A stretch of DNA of 15,712 bases from Dinochytrium kinnereticum (taxonomy: Eukaryota > Chytridiomycota > Chytridiomycetes > Chytridiales > Chytridiaceae). A program made the translations under genes and the position numbers. Numbering within the stretch: the first letter of the stretch is position 1; each line of letters opens with the position of its first letter. Under the pieces are notes generated by a model. It did not search any database. It was given only the letters and a program-made list of their open reading frames with translations, and was not told the DNA's origin. The stretch lies in NCBI GenBank assembly GCA_027604005.1, contig JADGJT010000467.1:1-15712 (forward strand), read 5' to 3'. Shown here piece after piece: positions 1-10,422 of the stretch.

Positions 1-2523
1 ATCTTTAAAGGAGGAAATCCCGAAGAAGCGGGATGCTCACCAGTTAAGGTCAAATTGAATTTCTTTTCAAATTCTCAGAGGAATCTCTTGGTAAGTTTCT
101 GAAGATGTCCTTTCTTTTTTGCACTGTTGCTCCTTTCGCTTCCTACCTTTACTTCGGATTTTCGGATTCAACTTTTTGTTAACTTATCGTCACTTTCGTT
201 CACCCAATATCAGATTCACGAAATCGCTCAACGCAGTCGAATCCGTGGTGAAGGCGGCCACGGCATCTTAGGTATTAACGACCTGCTTCTCTCCCAAACA
301 TTTGTCGACTTCTTCCCACTCCACGACGGACCCTACGAGTACGAACCAACCACGCTCGAAACCCCCACCAACCCACCCGAAAATCCACGTTCATGGCTCT
401 ACCAAAACTGGTCCACCCTCCACATCAGTCTTCGTCAAATGCTCGGCGCTCAGCCGATCAAAGAAGTCCGATCTTACTTTGGTGAGAAGGTTGCATATTA
501 CTTTTCATTTTTGGGGTTCTACACTTTATGGCTCTACTTCCCAGCCATTCTTGGGGTCATAGTGTTTCTATTTGGGGTTTCGCAGACCCCGAATGACTTC
601 TACGCGTCCTTCGATAACGCTTTAACTGTGCCTTTCGCGTTCTTTATGGCCGTTTGGGTGTGCACCATGTTGGAGTTTTGGAAGCGTCAGGAGGTTACTT
701 TAAGGACTATTTGGGGGTGTGGAGAGTTGGTGGATGTAGAGACTAGAAGACCGGAATGGATTGGGGTTATTCTCAGAAGGAGCCCGATTACTGAGAGGAT
801 TGAGCCACATTTCCCGAGCAAGGCCCAGCTTTGGGTTAAGCTCGTTACGACTGCGATTTTAATGTGTGCGGTAGGTTGTTTTTCGGTCTTTTTGGTGCCA
901 GAGCAATTCTACTTTTGATTATGTTCTTTCTATATATTTTTTTTTTGTTGTCACTAGGATCTCTTTCATTATCCTAATTTTCTTCGCAATGCGTTTTAGA
1001 TTTGTGTGATGGTTTTCTTTGAATTGATTGTTATCACTGTAAGCGCCCTCAGGATCAATACTTATCTAGCCACTGGCCTTTCCTCCCTCCTGACCTTGCT
1101 GAATATCGTCCTCATAACGCCGGTTCGTACTTCCACAATCATACACGTTTAACTATATATATGCTTATTCATCCCTTACTTTTCCCCACCCCCAATTTTC
1201 TTTAAATTTCATTGGCTTACAGCTTTACTTGTACCTTGCATATGTCCTGACTCAATGGGAGAACCATAAGACGTTCCAACGTTTTGAAGGTGACTTATTC
1301 GCCACTTTCTACATCCCACCAAGCATATTTCTAACCTACCTTCACCCACTATCAGACGCCCTGATCACCAAAAAGTTCATCTTCGTCTTCATCCAAAACT
1401 TCTCAACCCTTCTTTTCATCGGCATTATCAAAGTTCTGATACCAGACACCTTCTCGAACAACCTCCGCACCTGTAGTCTCGATGATGCCTCGAAATCATG
1501 CATGTCCGAGCTCATGTTCTCCATGGCGATCATTTTTGTGGGTCTTCAATTCGTGACTCAGATCCAGCTGGTTGTTGTTCCCATGGTCATGCAAGTCTGG
1601 AGGAAGAGACATCAGGAAAAGATTCGCGCGAAGATGATTGATATCTCTGGCACTAAGAAGGGTGAGGCGGAGAAAAGTGCTGAACTGAAGGCTGGTGAGG
1701 GTTCGCAGGTGAGGTTAGTTAAGGGAGACCCGCAGGCTGGTTTGACGAAAGAAGGCTCTGGAGTGACGTTTGAGTCGACCACGCACCCCAACCATCCCCC
1801 AGTCCAGCGAGTCGTTCCAACGAAATCCAAAAATGTGACAAAGACCTTCCAAAACACGGGTTCACTTTCCGACCTCCCCCAACACCTTGACGACGATCTC
1901 CTCGATAACTGGACGGATCAAAGCGAATTCAACAGCAAGATCATTCAACTTGGTTTCGTCTCCCTCTTCTCCGTCGCGTTTCCTCTCGCGCCGCTCTTTG
2001 CTCTGATTAATAACAGCTTGGAGATTCGGTTTGGTGCTTACAGACTGTTGGCGCAGAGTCAAAGACCCTTCCCGTTAAGAGTAAAAGGTGTTGGTGCTTG
2101 GTTCGATGTGGCAGTGCTGATGAGTAGGATTGGAATCATGGTGAATGCGTTGATTATCGCTTTCTCGAGTCAGTATTTCAATAAGAGGTATATTGGGTGG
2201 GTTGATGAAGGGTACAGGTTGGGTGCTAAGCTGGCTTTTGCGCTTTTGTTTGAGCATCTGGTTTTTTTGGTTGTGGTAAGTCCTCCTCCTTTTTATTTTT
2301 TCTATCCGTTAAGACACAGGCCTTACTAACCGCGCCCCATATTTCCGCATAGTTCATGATCGACCGGCTTACCCCCGACACGCCGGGTCACATCAGAAGC
2401 ATGATCGAACGCCAAAAGTACCTTACTCGACTCGAGAACGAAGAAGAGTACGAGATGGAGGATGAGGTCGAGTTTATCGAGAACGCTGCCAAGGGTCCTC
2501 TTTCATTCTTCATGAAGCGATAA
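1..2523 (+). CDS. Anoctamin/TMEM16 family membrane protein (5'-partial)
   Basis: This is the C-terminal 675 residues of an anoctamin, a multi-span protein acting as an ion channel, lipid scramblase or membrane tether. Exons are 1-90, 214-870, 1000-1122, 1223-1289, 1356-2275 and 2353-2523; phases agree at all junctions and the stop is TAA at 2521. Family landmarks in order are FPLHDGPYE, YFGEKVAYYFSFLGFYTLW (first helix, about 477-535), MLEFWKRQE, WENHKT, KKFIFVFIQNF, and QLGFVSLFSVAFPLAPLF followed by NNSLEIRF (1940-2032). It ends in an acidic tail (MEDEVEF) and KGPLSFFMKR. A long polar loop rich in K, E and S (about 1600-1900) separates two helices. The 66-nt intron 1290-1355 is stop-free and in frame, but removing it restores the family pattern ENHKT..FEDALITKKF. 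By remembered alignment with TMEM16A several calcium-site residues are replaced, suggesting an Ist2/ANO10-like protein. Introns here are 66-129 nt, longer than in the minus-strand genes. The start lies left of the window. Confidence 0.94.
1290..1355 (+). other. Stop-free 66-nt intron in the anoctamin gene
   Basis: GT at 1290 and AG at 1354-1355, with CTAAC near 1331. The length is a multiple of three and no stop falls in the host frame, so a naive ORF caller reads through it. Read through, it would insert 22 residues with no counterpart in the family; splicing gives the conserved junction WENHKT..FEDALITKKF. Confidence 0.8.
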
Positions 2524-3313
2524 AACCCCACGTTGTTTCATCAACATGCGGGTTGCATTTTCATTGGGGCGAGCTGGAGCTTTCTTGTCATCTTTTTCAG
2601 TTTAATTTACTTTCAGTTTCGGTTGATCCTATTATATACGTTGTGACAAAGCAACGTTTTTGTTTTGGGTTTTTGTTGTGGTGGTGGATTTGGCTTGCGA
2701 TGGGCTGGCACCTCTTCGACTTTTCCGCTTCTTCCTTTTTTACTCCTCAATACCTACCTACCTTTGGGCTGTTTTTTTATCTAATCGTTCTTGAAGATTA
2801 TTAGTTGTTTTATTCTATTCATTTCTAAGTCTTTCTGCCATCTCTGTTTTGTTCAGTCCTTTGTTGAAACCTCTTTTTGGTTTGGTTAGGTATTAAAATA
2901 TATGTTTGAAGAGATGCAGTAAGCTCTATTTTGTCGGAGCCTGAACGGTCTTGGTGGGAGACTGATTAAGAAAATGATCAGGATGATTCTGAGCAGGAAC
3001 AATTGGGCTGTGAAGGCGAGGGCACGCCGATCGATTCAGGCGAAGGTACGTTGCCAACTATTTCATGGATGGTTGAATTAAAAGATCATTCGTTAAAAGC
3101 ATTGATGTTTTCACTCTCGCTCCCACATATAACGTGCTGGTAAGTATATATAGAACGAAGCGGGGAGAGGAGAAAGAGCCTAAGGTTGATGAGGATACTA
3201 TTGAGGTGTCGTTATACACCTAATGGCTCGGATATCCGATGAAACTGCAAGCTATTGCAATAAGAGTGAAAAGGCCACATCAACGCGACATAAATTGAAT
3301 TTTCTTTCGTCCA
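2524..3313. other. Gene-poor stretch after the anoctamin stop
   Basis: This holds the anoctamin 3' UTR, T-rich up to about 2900. Two patches (about 2971-3045 and 3100-3225) are open in one frame and end near plausible splice sites (GTACGT at 3046; GTAAGT at 3141). I could not join them into a phase-consistent gene: the most tempting start at 2902 runs into TGA after splicing. No tRNA, rRNA or repeat array was seen. Confidence 0.4.
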
Positions 3314-3598
3314 GGCCGCCTCAAGCGTTCGAGGTTTTTTTCACCGTATTTGCCGAGCGTATTTGCCGAGCAGGAGGAAGTAAAGCGTAGTGTCTTTGTC
3401 GAATCACCAACATTTTCCCAATATCCTGCTGCGAAGAGCCGTTCTCCGCAGCCATCCCATAAAGAAATAACTGAGGCCGGCCCATACCAACGCAATGTAA
3501 TGCAGCTAGCTGCGCGGGTCGCAACCACTCTCAGGGAGCTGCTTGCCAAAGCGCGTTCGTCGCCGAGCAGTTTGAAATTTGTCAATTGGAAAAAGTAA
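3314..3598 (+). other. Open stretch of unknown status, possibly a 3' exon or 5' UTR
   Basis: A reading frame is open from a possible acceptor (TTTCTTTCGTCCAG ending at 3314) to TAA at 3596. It reads as basic, Ser/Pro-containing sequence that includes VMQLAARVATTLRELLAKA, which could form a helix. It has no ATG near its start, and I recognise no domain. It ends 9 nt before the ATG of the next candidate, so it may equally be that gene's 5' UTR. A minus-strand frame (3918 down to 3280) is also open through this stretch. Confidence 0.2.
3346..3371 (+). repeat. Two-copy direct repeat of 13 nt
   Basis: The 13-mer GTATTTGCCGAGC occurs twice back to back. It looks like a small slippage duplication. 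No function is claimed. Confidence 0.7.
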
Positions 3599-3607
3599 AA
3601 ACGAAAC

Positions 3608-4051
3608 ATGCACAGATCAACCTTCACAGCAGCGTCCAACGCCTTCCGCGGCCCATCAGCACGGCGCTCATGCAGATCCACAGCCTCAACACCTCTCAAT
3701 CGATGCCCATTCTCATCAACACCCGCGGGATCAAACGCGGCATTCGGCTTCCCTCCCAAACCCTCAACTTCCTCCCGCAAACAGGGTCCCGCAGGATTCT
3801 CATCAGCTTCCCCACCGCTCTCGTCTTTCACCTCTGCTTCTTCAACAACCTTTCGATCGGCTTCTTCCGTTGCTGCCTCGGGAGCTTTGAGTATAGTCAG
3901 TGCATTTTTGACTCGCATGTGTTTTGAATAATCACAAGGCTAACTCGCTTGCCGTCTGCAGTCCCCTCCCATTCTCTCGGTTCTTCGACTTACTGCTATC
4001 CGTGGGAGGCTTATTCGATCCTGGTATGCCGCTCTCAAAGACGATATTTAG
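3608..4051 (+). CDS. Putative small Ser/Arg-rich protein, possibly mitochondrial
   Basis: Weakly supported two-exon model of 125 aa: 3608-3895 joined to 3962-4051 in phase 0. The intron starts GTCAGT, has GCTAAC as branch site and ends CTGCAG. The N-terminus (MHRSTFTAASNAFRGPSARR) has no acidic residue and is rich in Arg, Ser and Ala, as in a mitochondrial presequence. Low-complexity Ser/Pro sequence follows, then a C-terminus with LRLTAIRGRLIRSWYAALKDDI. Third codon positions favour C, as in the neighbouring anoctamin exons. Without splicing the frame ends at 3931 after 107 aa. The opposite strand is open across the same bases (3918 to 3280) and would give an acidic protein, so strand choice is uncertain. 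I recognise no family. Confidence 0.35.
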
Positions 4052-4763
4052 GTGCCCTTTTGGTCCTTGCCTTTTCTTTCCCTGGAAACTCGCCTCTTGC
4101 ATTTTATACTACTTCCGTTTTCCAGTCTCTGTCCATTATTTTGCCTTCATTTAACACTGCCATTCCTGTTCTTAGGACGAATCCTGAGGATACATAACAT
4201 GGCCATCAGACGGAGTGTTAGGATTTGTCGGGGAATCATGGGCGAGACTTTTTGACCTACTTCAATGAATCATGTGAAGCTTTATTCACGAGAGCAGTCT
4301 GCTCTTTGATGTTTTTTGAAATTATGCTGTAACTGCACGTACAAGTATCGATTCCAATAAACGATTGATGCAATCCAGCCCTGCTGTCTTATGCTTTCCT
4401 CTTTAGGATTAGATGATGCCAACCTGACCTTTCTCTTTGTCGTTCAATTCCAGCAATGTTATCTTTTCGATTGTGAAACACACTAACGGCCTCTCATTTT
4501 GAATGTTGACTGTAAAGCCTTTTTCTTACCGGAAATGTTTAAATATACAAGAAGCTCAAAGAATAAAGAGGAAGAATATTATGTGTACAGTCCAGAAAAT
4601 AAAAAAGTAGGAAGGTAAGTTGTGAAGTCCTTGGGGGTGGAGATGGGAAGAAGACGTAGAAGGTGTTAAGAGTGAAAAGGGGAAGGATAGGGAGGAAGGA
4701 TAATGACAAAAGCAAAAAAAAAAAAAAACAAAAAAAACACGAATACCATAACATTTTTCACTT
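4052..4763. other. Convergent intergenic region
   Basis: This lies between the end of the plus-strand candidate and the stop of the minus-strand helicase, so it should hold both 3' UTRs. It contains AATAAA on the plus strand at 4356-4361 and an A-rich run near 4714-4740 (poly-T on the helicase strand). Open frames here are low-complexity shadows. Confidence 0.5.
4356..4361 (+). terminator. Possible poly(A) signal AATAAA
   Basis: Canonical hexamer about 300 nt after the stop of the plus-strand candidate gene. Position and strand fit a 3' end, but a chance match in AT-rich DNA is possible. Confidence 0.3.
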
Positions 4764-7700
4764 TCACAACGCCTCGGAACCATCCATAACTCCATCCACC
4801 CACCCACCTCCAAAAGTCATCATCGACTCCAAATCCTCGTCCTCATCTCTACCCAACGCTATCTCCTCACTAATTCCAACACTACGAACCGTCACATCAG
4901 TCTGAAAAAAAGCTGGAAGCGAAGCCGTAAAGTCCTTAAGAGAAGGTCGATCAGCGGATGACGTTTCTGAAAGGAGTTCAAACGATGGACGACGTGGAGA
5001 TGATGAGGAGGCAATCCGTGTTGGAGAAGATAGTGGGGTTTTGAACGGCTTAGCTGCGGCGAGTGTCGGTGGCGCCGATGGGCTTGACGTTGTTGGAACC
5101 GAATCCAAAGAGGGTTGGCGTGGGGATGGCGTTGAAGCATCTCTGAGACCCCGTATTGGAGGCGATAGATGTGTTTTGAGAGGTTCGGCTGCGACGGATG
5201 CTAACGGCATTATCGAGCTCGTTAGGTTCGGATCTTTTGTCTGTGGTTGCTCGGTAGAGTGTCGGCTAGGCGAGGACGATGCTTTCGAGTCCTCCCTCTT
5301 AAAGATAAGCTGTGGAGGTAACGGGCATCCTTCATAACAGCCATTTTGAACGTAGAACGTAAGATAGGCAAGCCAATGCGGGTCCGTCTTTGAATTGATT
5401 CAAAAAAAGTAGAGAAAGTAAGAAACCGTAAAGCCAAAACACAAATGACAAAAGCAGACCCACCACTAGCAAGGCAGGATTTCCGACAATGATAAGCAAG
5501 CTATGGAGGGGAAAGTTTTAGATCCCTTCCACGGAACGTAATAAAATCACCTCTTTGCTCTTGTAAGTGCCACATTCAACCGCTGAGGAAAGTTCACCAC
5601 ACCAACATTTGCCTTCAGATCCTCAGCAAGGAACCGAGGCCGGCTCCTCACGCAAGACAAAACAATAATCCGCCTTTCCATCCCCTGATAATCCTCCACC
5701 GTCCCCACATCAATACTTCCCAGCCCCCGAACCCTCATCAGTTCACGAAGTCGCTAAAAAAAAAAATGAGTAAGACGAAAAAACATAAAACCTCAATCCC
5801 TACCTTGACTTGTTCACGAAACGGCGAAATGACACCAAAATCCGCCATTGTCACTCCACTGTGCTCGATGACCTTCTTGATGATCTGAATAATTTTAGCA
5901 GCCTCTATCGCATTCCACCAAGATGCTCCCTCCTCCCCTGCTCTATCATCGATACCATTGATTCCAGAAAAGAGAATGGGAACATCGGGATTGGGAAGGA
6001 TCGGAAGGCGAAGAAGCGAGTGCGTAATGAATGGATCGGCGAACGGCACAAGGGTGTTATTGTACGATAGACGAGAGGGAATTATGACCATGCCTAAGTC
6101 AAAGAAAAAAAAAGGAAAGAATGGAAAAAATAAGAAATAGAAATTTGATACTCAATAAATGCGGTCAAATACTTACTCGGGTGAGATCTATAATTACGAA
6201 TAAGGTTCACGAATGGCGCTCGAACATCATCCAGTAAAAACGACGTCGGTTCAGCAGACTCTCCACAAACCCTTCTACTTGGCGCGTCACGGGACTCAGG
6301 ATGATCTTTGTAAAGCTGCCGTCCAATAATTCTTTCAAATAAACTGATTTGAAGTCCATTTTGCCTTCCAAACGTACTTTCAACGAGAGGGCCCAGCTAT
6401 AAATCAGAGTCATTAAGGTTACAAACCCAAAATGATTCTACAAACCTGCATATGATCACCAGACAGAATAGCAGGCACAAAATACTTGTTGGCCGGGGAT
6501 TCGCATTTCGAGAACCCGTTAGCAATCACTGCAAGAGGAATGGCAGTCTCCGTCTCCGCGGCTTGGCCAGCTTCATCAATGAGTAAATGCTAATAATGTG
6601 ATTAGTTCACTCAGGAAAGGTGTGCAAGAAGTAGCTGCCTACAGTCCACAGAGGATATTTCAACTCAATCTTCTGTCTATGAAAAAACGGATTCATCGCC
6701 TCCTGCTTCTCTTGATACCTCAAAAACGCCTCAGTAGAGAACCGATTCGTCAATCCCGCCGAAAAAAGCATGTCAGCCTCCTCACAGGTACAGACCAAAA
6801 CCCTCGTTTGAAGAATATCTGGCATGGGAGGAAGATCAAAGTGCCCATCGCGAGACATAGTGTAAGGTAAGAGCTCCTCTGGAACTTCGGCGAAAGGTCT
6901 GTTCGCAGCTATAAGTCGAACGAGCTGCTTAGGTCTGAGAAAGACTTTTAGCCTTCTGGTTAGGGTGTCTGCCGCGGAGCTGGATGGGGCACATGCGAGG
7001 ACTCGGAATTCTTTGTTGGATTTAATGATCTGGTACATAGCCTCAATGCACGTTTTTGTTTTGCCAGTACCTGGTGGGCCCCACTTTAAAAAAAGTCAAA
7101 TACGTGAAAAGAATGAATAAAGAAGGTTTGGGGCTTACAATCAAAAACGGTACTTCACCGTACTTTTGGTCAATGATCGACTGTACTGCTCTCTGAACAT
7201 GTATTCAGACCTACTACCTCTTAAAATCTTACCTTTTGACTCATATTCAGCGTAGTATCACGATACTCCAGCCTGTTACTCGTAAGAGAATCAGTTCTTT
7301 GACTGAAAGTGCCATCCTCAACATCTGGGAATAAGACCTTCCTCGCATAAGGATCTGGACAAGCCATCCATTCTTTAAGAAGACCAATTGCTCTTCCGGA
7401 AGCCCGCACCAAATCATCGTTCATCTCAAACCGCACATTAAAATTGTCGCTAGGGTGAATCATTATGTTAAGCTTGAAAAATACTGAGCAAGTTCGTCTA
7501 ATTGTCGCTGATAAGATTTAGCAATGATGATAAAGAAGAAATCAATTACCATGAACATAAACCTAATTATAAATTAGATGGAGACTTAATGCGCCATTTA
7601 GAATCAAAAAATATTTACTTTGTATTCGTACCCATCAAAAGGAACTCGCCGAATATATAAAATATCACCTATACGAATCCGCGGATTATCGTCGACAATG

Positions 7701-8859
7701 CCAGGAACAACAACCTTCGATCATTTAAAGAAGGTTTAAGCATCCAAACAAACCCTTCGCATGCTAGTATCTCCGAGTATATTTATAGCGTATAAGTTGC
7801 CTCTTGCAAGCAGACTCAAACGGGCACCATACTCAATCTGCAAGAGCAATCTCAATCGCTCGCAATAAGTCTTTAGATTTAAGTTTGGTACTGTAATGTC
7901 TTTGTTTTCGAAGATAGGCGGGATAGCACGTGAATTTGGAAGATCAAGTGAACTCCTGAAAGTTATTAAATATGGTACGATAGTGATTATGACACTTACA
8001 TTCCAAGAATTTGTGGAATCCAAGAGCCTACAAACAGTCCGAAATCAGGCCCAGGAAATGGACTGAATGAATAGCACAAGGCAGGCATCGTATTAATATC
8101 TATGCTCAAGTTAGCTATCGTAACCGCAAATAATTCTACCCTGGACATACTGTGGAACAAAAGGCTTTGAATAAACATCAAACTTAAATGTAGTAATACT
8201 CATATCCGTAATGATCTTCACAAGGGGTTGGAAAATAACAAAAGAGCTCTTGTCAGGCTTGATAGTGGTGTCAAACCCGGTGTCGACCAACAACAGAAGC
8301 CATGCAACATGCACTCCAAGAATGTTTGACGCTTTAGAGGTGACCATGAGCCTCAGTTCTTTTTGGATGGTCCAAGAATTGCTCTGGGAAGTGTCCTGCT
8401 CTCCTTCCACACAAACGCTGAACTCTGTATCATCTGGTAAAATGATAAGGTGCCGCAGAACACTTCCTGGTGGTCCAGTAATGGACATAGATCGGACTAT
8501 GGGAGGACTATCTGGGCCCGAAGATCCAAAGTGGTTTCCCAGAGGCCGCGAAATTGTGAAGTTAGGAGGGCAAGTCGTGACATCTCGGGAGCATGAAATG
8601 TGAGAAATGATCTAGAAACGGTGTGAGATAAAAACGTCGCCTTATGGCACTCCACCTCCCGCTGCAACATCTCCAGATCAACCGACCCTTCGCCACTTCG
8701 CTTTTTCTGCACATATTCCTGAACCTTAGACAAAAGCCAATCGGATACTTTGGGACTGTCTGACGGTGTGTCCGTGCCGCCCGCTGCCTTTGAGGGTGGC
8801 ATGGCGATAGGTGGCTCAGGGGCATTCAAATTCACATCAAACTCGGCAGCGATACGCAT
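4764..8859 (-). CDS. MOV10/SDE3/Armitage-type SF1 RNA helicase
   Basis: Complete 15-exon gene encoding 1124 aa. In reading order the exons are 8859-8656, 8611-8140, 8099-8000, 7955-7754, 7714-7619, 7562-7550, 7507-7233, 7192-7139, 7083-6643, 6589-6446, 6396-6177, 6093-5804, 5753-5551, 5500-5464 and 5387-4764. Phases agree throughout. It should unwind RNA using ATP; relatives act in Argonaute silencing, transposon control and mRNA decay. Helicase motifs in order: NMSQKRAVQ (Q-like), GPPGTGKTKT at residues 474-483, DEAGQ 624-628, GDHMQLGP from 663, NYRSHP 735-740, VISPFREQVK to 837, TVEDYQGME 855-863 and NVALTRAK 897-904, then LLIIVGNP and NGCYEGC. DEAGQ with the beta-rich N-terminal half (PGIVDDNPRIRIGD..) fits MOV10/SDE3 rather than UPF1. 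There is no UPF1-type Cys/His zinc domain. The last 170 or so residues are a Ser/Pro-rich, probably disordered tail. The first splice (GTGGAG donor) is the least certain. Confidence 0.93.
7550..7562 (-). other. 13-nt microexon of the helicase gene
   Basis: This exon lies between introns 7563-7618 (56 nt, ends ATTAG) and 7508-7549 (42 nt, starts GTAATT, ends ATCAG). It adds four codons plus one base (VYVH then a split Ala). It keeps the frame between exons 5 and 7, which both read as MOV10 N-terminal sequence. Confidence 0.75.
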
Positions 8860-9149
8860 AGGAGAGAGAGATATTGAAACAGGCTTTCTGTTCCGTCCCG
8901 CCCTTTGCCCTCAGGAAATCGAATCCAGATCTGTCGTATCCTCTCTTCAAGGCTCCGGCAAAAGTTTTTCTGGACCCCAACAGACTTGTCCAGACACCAG
9001 CCACTAACTGGCCTCACACCGCATGCATCAGCAAGGTTGAGACGCCAAGAAAGAATTGGTACGTGAAAGGATTGAAAAGAAAAGGCAAGCGACGCGTTGT
9101 TTATGGCATGTTCAGGTTTAAAAGATAGTAATTAAATGGTCAAGTTTAG
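8860..9149. promoter_or_regulatory. Intergenic region upstream of the helicase
   Basis: About 290 nt separate the helicase ATG (8859, minus) from the stop of the next minus-strand gene (9150). It must hold that gene's 3' UTR and the helicase promoter and 5' UTR. A CT-rich tract (minus-strand ATCTCTCTCTCC) sits just before the helicase ATG. Open frames on both strands lack ATG starts and family resemblance. Confidence 0.4.
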
Positions 9150-10280
9150 TTATTTCCTCTTCTTCTTCCCTTTTCCCTTTGACTTCCCTTTCCCCTTTAT
9201 CCTGTCTCTTGGCCCATCTAATCTATCCAGGAACGAGTCACTTCTCCTCTTACTCACACCACTCTGAGATGCAGATGCATTTGTCGACTTGATCACGCCC
9301 TTTGGAACATGGAGAACTCCATTGCTGAAACTACCAATACTTCCGCCAAGCTCCCGCTCCTTCTTCTTCTTCTTCTTTATAGAAGCAGGCTTCTCATCCC
9401 CGTTCAGAATCTGAGACTTTAAGGATGAGTGGTAGAGGCCCATATCCTTCGCCGTTTGTAATCGTTTTTGTGCCCGGACCTTTTCCGCCTTGATAATCCC
9501 GACACGAATGGGAGGTGGGGCTCGATATTTTTTGGAATCCTGAGTCGCAATGATCAGTATGAGGCCGCCAAAAAGAAAGTAAAAGACCACCTTGCCACCA
9601 AGATCCGATATCTTTTTCTCCAAAAAAGCTCTCCTATCCTTTCCTGTCAACTCGGATGCAGCTGTATGATGATAAGACAAAGCGATTTATTAAAGACTTA
9701 CTGAATTCTTCCAAAAGTCTTGTGGACTTGATCAAATCCATTAGCTCGCGATCATGATTATCATCTTCCCTAGGAGAACCTTCAGAATCATGCTTATGAT
9801 CTAACCATACTTTTCTTGCTCCTCTTCCTCAGTACTCAGCTTTTTTGTACCATCATTGAATAGCTTGCTAACATCCGACGACTAGTTGTCGATGGTATGT
9901 CGAAGTTTCGGGTCTGGTTAGGCAGAAACAACAACAAAAACAAAAACAAAAGGAATGCAAACCATAAAGACTCTCTTTTCATAGGACGACATCCCGTTAG
10001 CCTTTCCTGCCGCAGAGGAGTCGTCGAAAACAACCACTTTCGCTGATGCTGCCATTGAGCCTTTTTCTCCAAGGGTAAGTTTATCAGCTCAAGCTATGAT
10101 CCTACTTGAAAGATTTCTTTCATCAATATCATCCGCATTCCCAGCTTCAGATGGTCTCTTCCTCTTCTTCTGTGAGGCAACACCCTGGACGTAGAGCCCA
10201 ACATTTGAAAGCCTCTTGATAGCAAGCCTCGGATCCACAGAGGAGCCATCGGTCCCCGATGCGCCCTTCCTGAAAGCCAT
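9150..10280 (-). CDS. Basic nucleolar-type protein, DUF4602 (C1orf131/Faf1) family candidate
   Basis: Six-exon gene encoding 292 aa. Exons in reading order are 10280-10106, 10066-9963, 9881-9851, 9809-9702, 9661-9591 and 9539-9150; all phases agree. The N-terminal part has a basic patch (SQKKRKRP, about residues 36-43) and an SAKVVVFDDSS strand. The middle is acidic. The best-conserved block is ASELTGKDRRAFLEKKISDLGGK (ends at 163) followed by SKKYRAPPPIRVGIIKAEK. It resembles the C-terminal G-K-x-R...LGGKPPK region of DUF4602 proteins, which are small-subunit (SSU) processome factors in nucleolar 40S assembly. The tail is Lys-rich (KKKKKK near 205-210, ending GKGKSKGKGKKKRK), as in nucleolar proteins. 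Exon 3 is only 31 nt, and the 81-nt intron before it and the GTACAA donor after it are the weaker calls. Family assignment is from remembered motifs. Confidence 0.62.
9540..9590 (-). other. Stop-free 51-nt intron that reads as a hydrophobic helix
   Basis: The intron starts GTGGTC and ends ACTCAG, is a multiple of three and has no stop in the host frame. If retained it would insert VVFYFLFGGLILIIATQ after LGGK, giving a false transmembrane segment in an otherwise highly charged protein. Splicing joins LGGK to DSKKYRAPPP, which fits the family better. Confidence 0.75.
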
Positions 10281-10422
10281 TTACTATCATACAGAGAGCA
10301 GGGGGTGACAGCTTACCGCAGCTGGAAGCCAGATGGACCAGGTATCGCTAGAGCTCTGGCCTTGAGATCTTCAGCGTTTTTCATTTCACAAGTGAATGTC
10401 GTTTTATTTTCTGACAAACCCG
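10281..10422. other. Short spacer with possible C-terminal coding continuation
   Basis: 142 nt between the EDEM stop at 10423 and the ATG at 10280, both minus strand. A second minus-strand frame stays open from about 10500 down to TAA near 10311 and reads as ordinary protein (ENKTTFTCEMKNAEDLKARA). The EDEM gene may therefore end here through an unmodelled splice. Confidence 0.35.

Noticed and set aside
871..999. Read-through of the exon ending at 870 into VGCFSVFLVPEQFYF and a stop
   Set aside because: GTAGGT at 871 is a donor. Joining to the acceptor at 999 continues a membrane helix (ICVMVFFELIVITV) in phase, so the stop is intronic.
2553..2804. 83-codon plus-strand ORF
   Set aside because: It starts at a non-ATG codon, lies in the T-rich anoctamin 3' UTR and shows only low-complexity Phe/Trp-rich sequence.
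2902..3045. Small acidic gene starting MFEEM with an intron at 2919-2970
   Set aside because: Checking the phase gives AAA TGA immediately after the junction, so the model fails.
4539..4905. Overlapping ORFs on both strands around the A-rich tract
   Set aside because: They are products of low-complexity A/T and C/T sequence in the helicase 3' region and do not resemble proteins.
4764..8859. Assignment of the helicase as UPF1 or Senataxin
   Set aside because: The DEAGQ motif, the N-terminal half and the absence of the UPF1 Cys/His domain fit MOV10/SDE3 better.
8874..9128. Plus-strand basic ORF divergent from the helicase
   Set aside because: It begins at TTG, has no recognisable motif and overlaps the likely helicase promoter and 5' UTR. 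I treat it as a chance frame.
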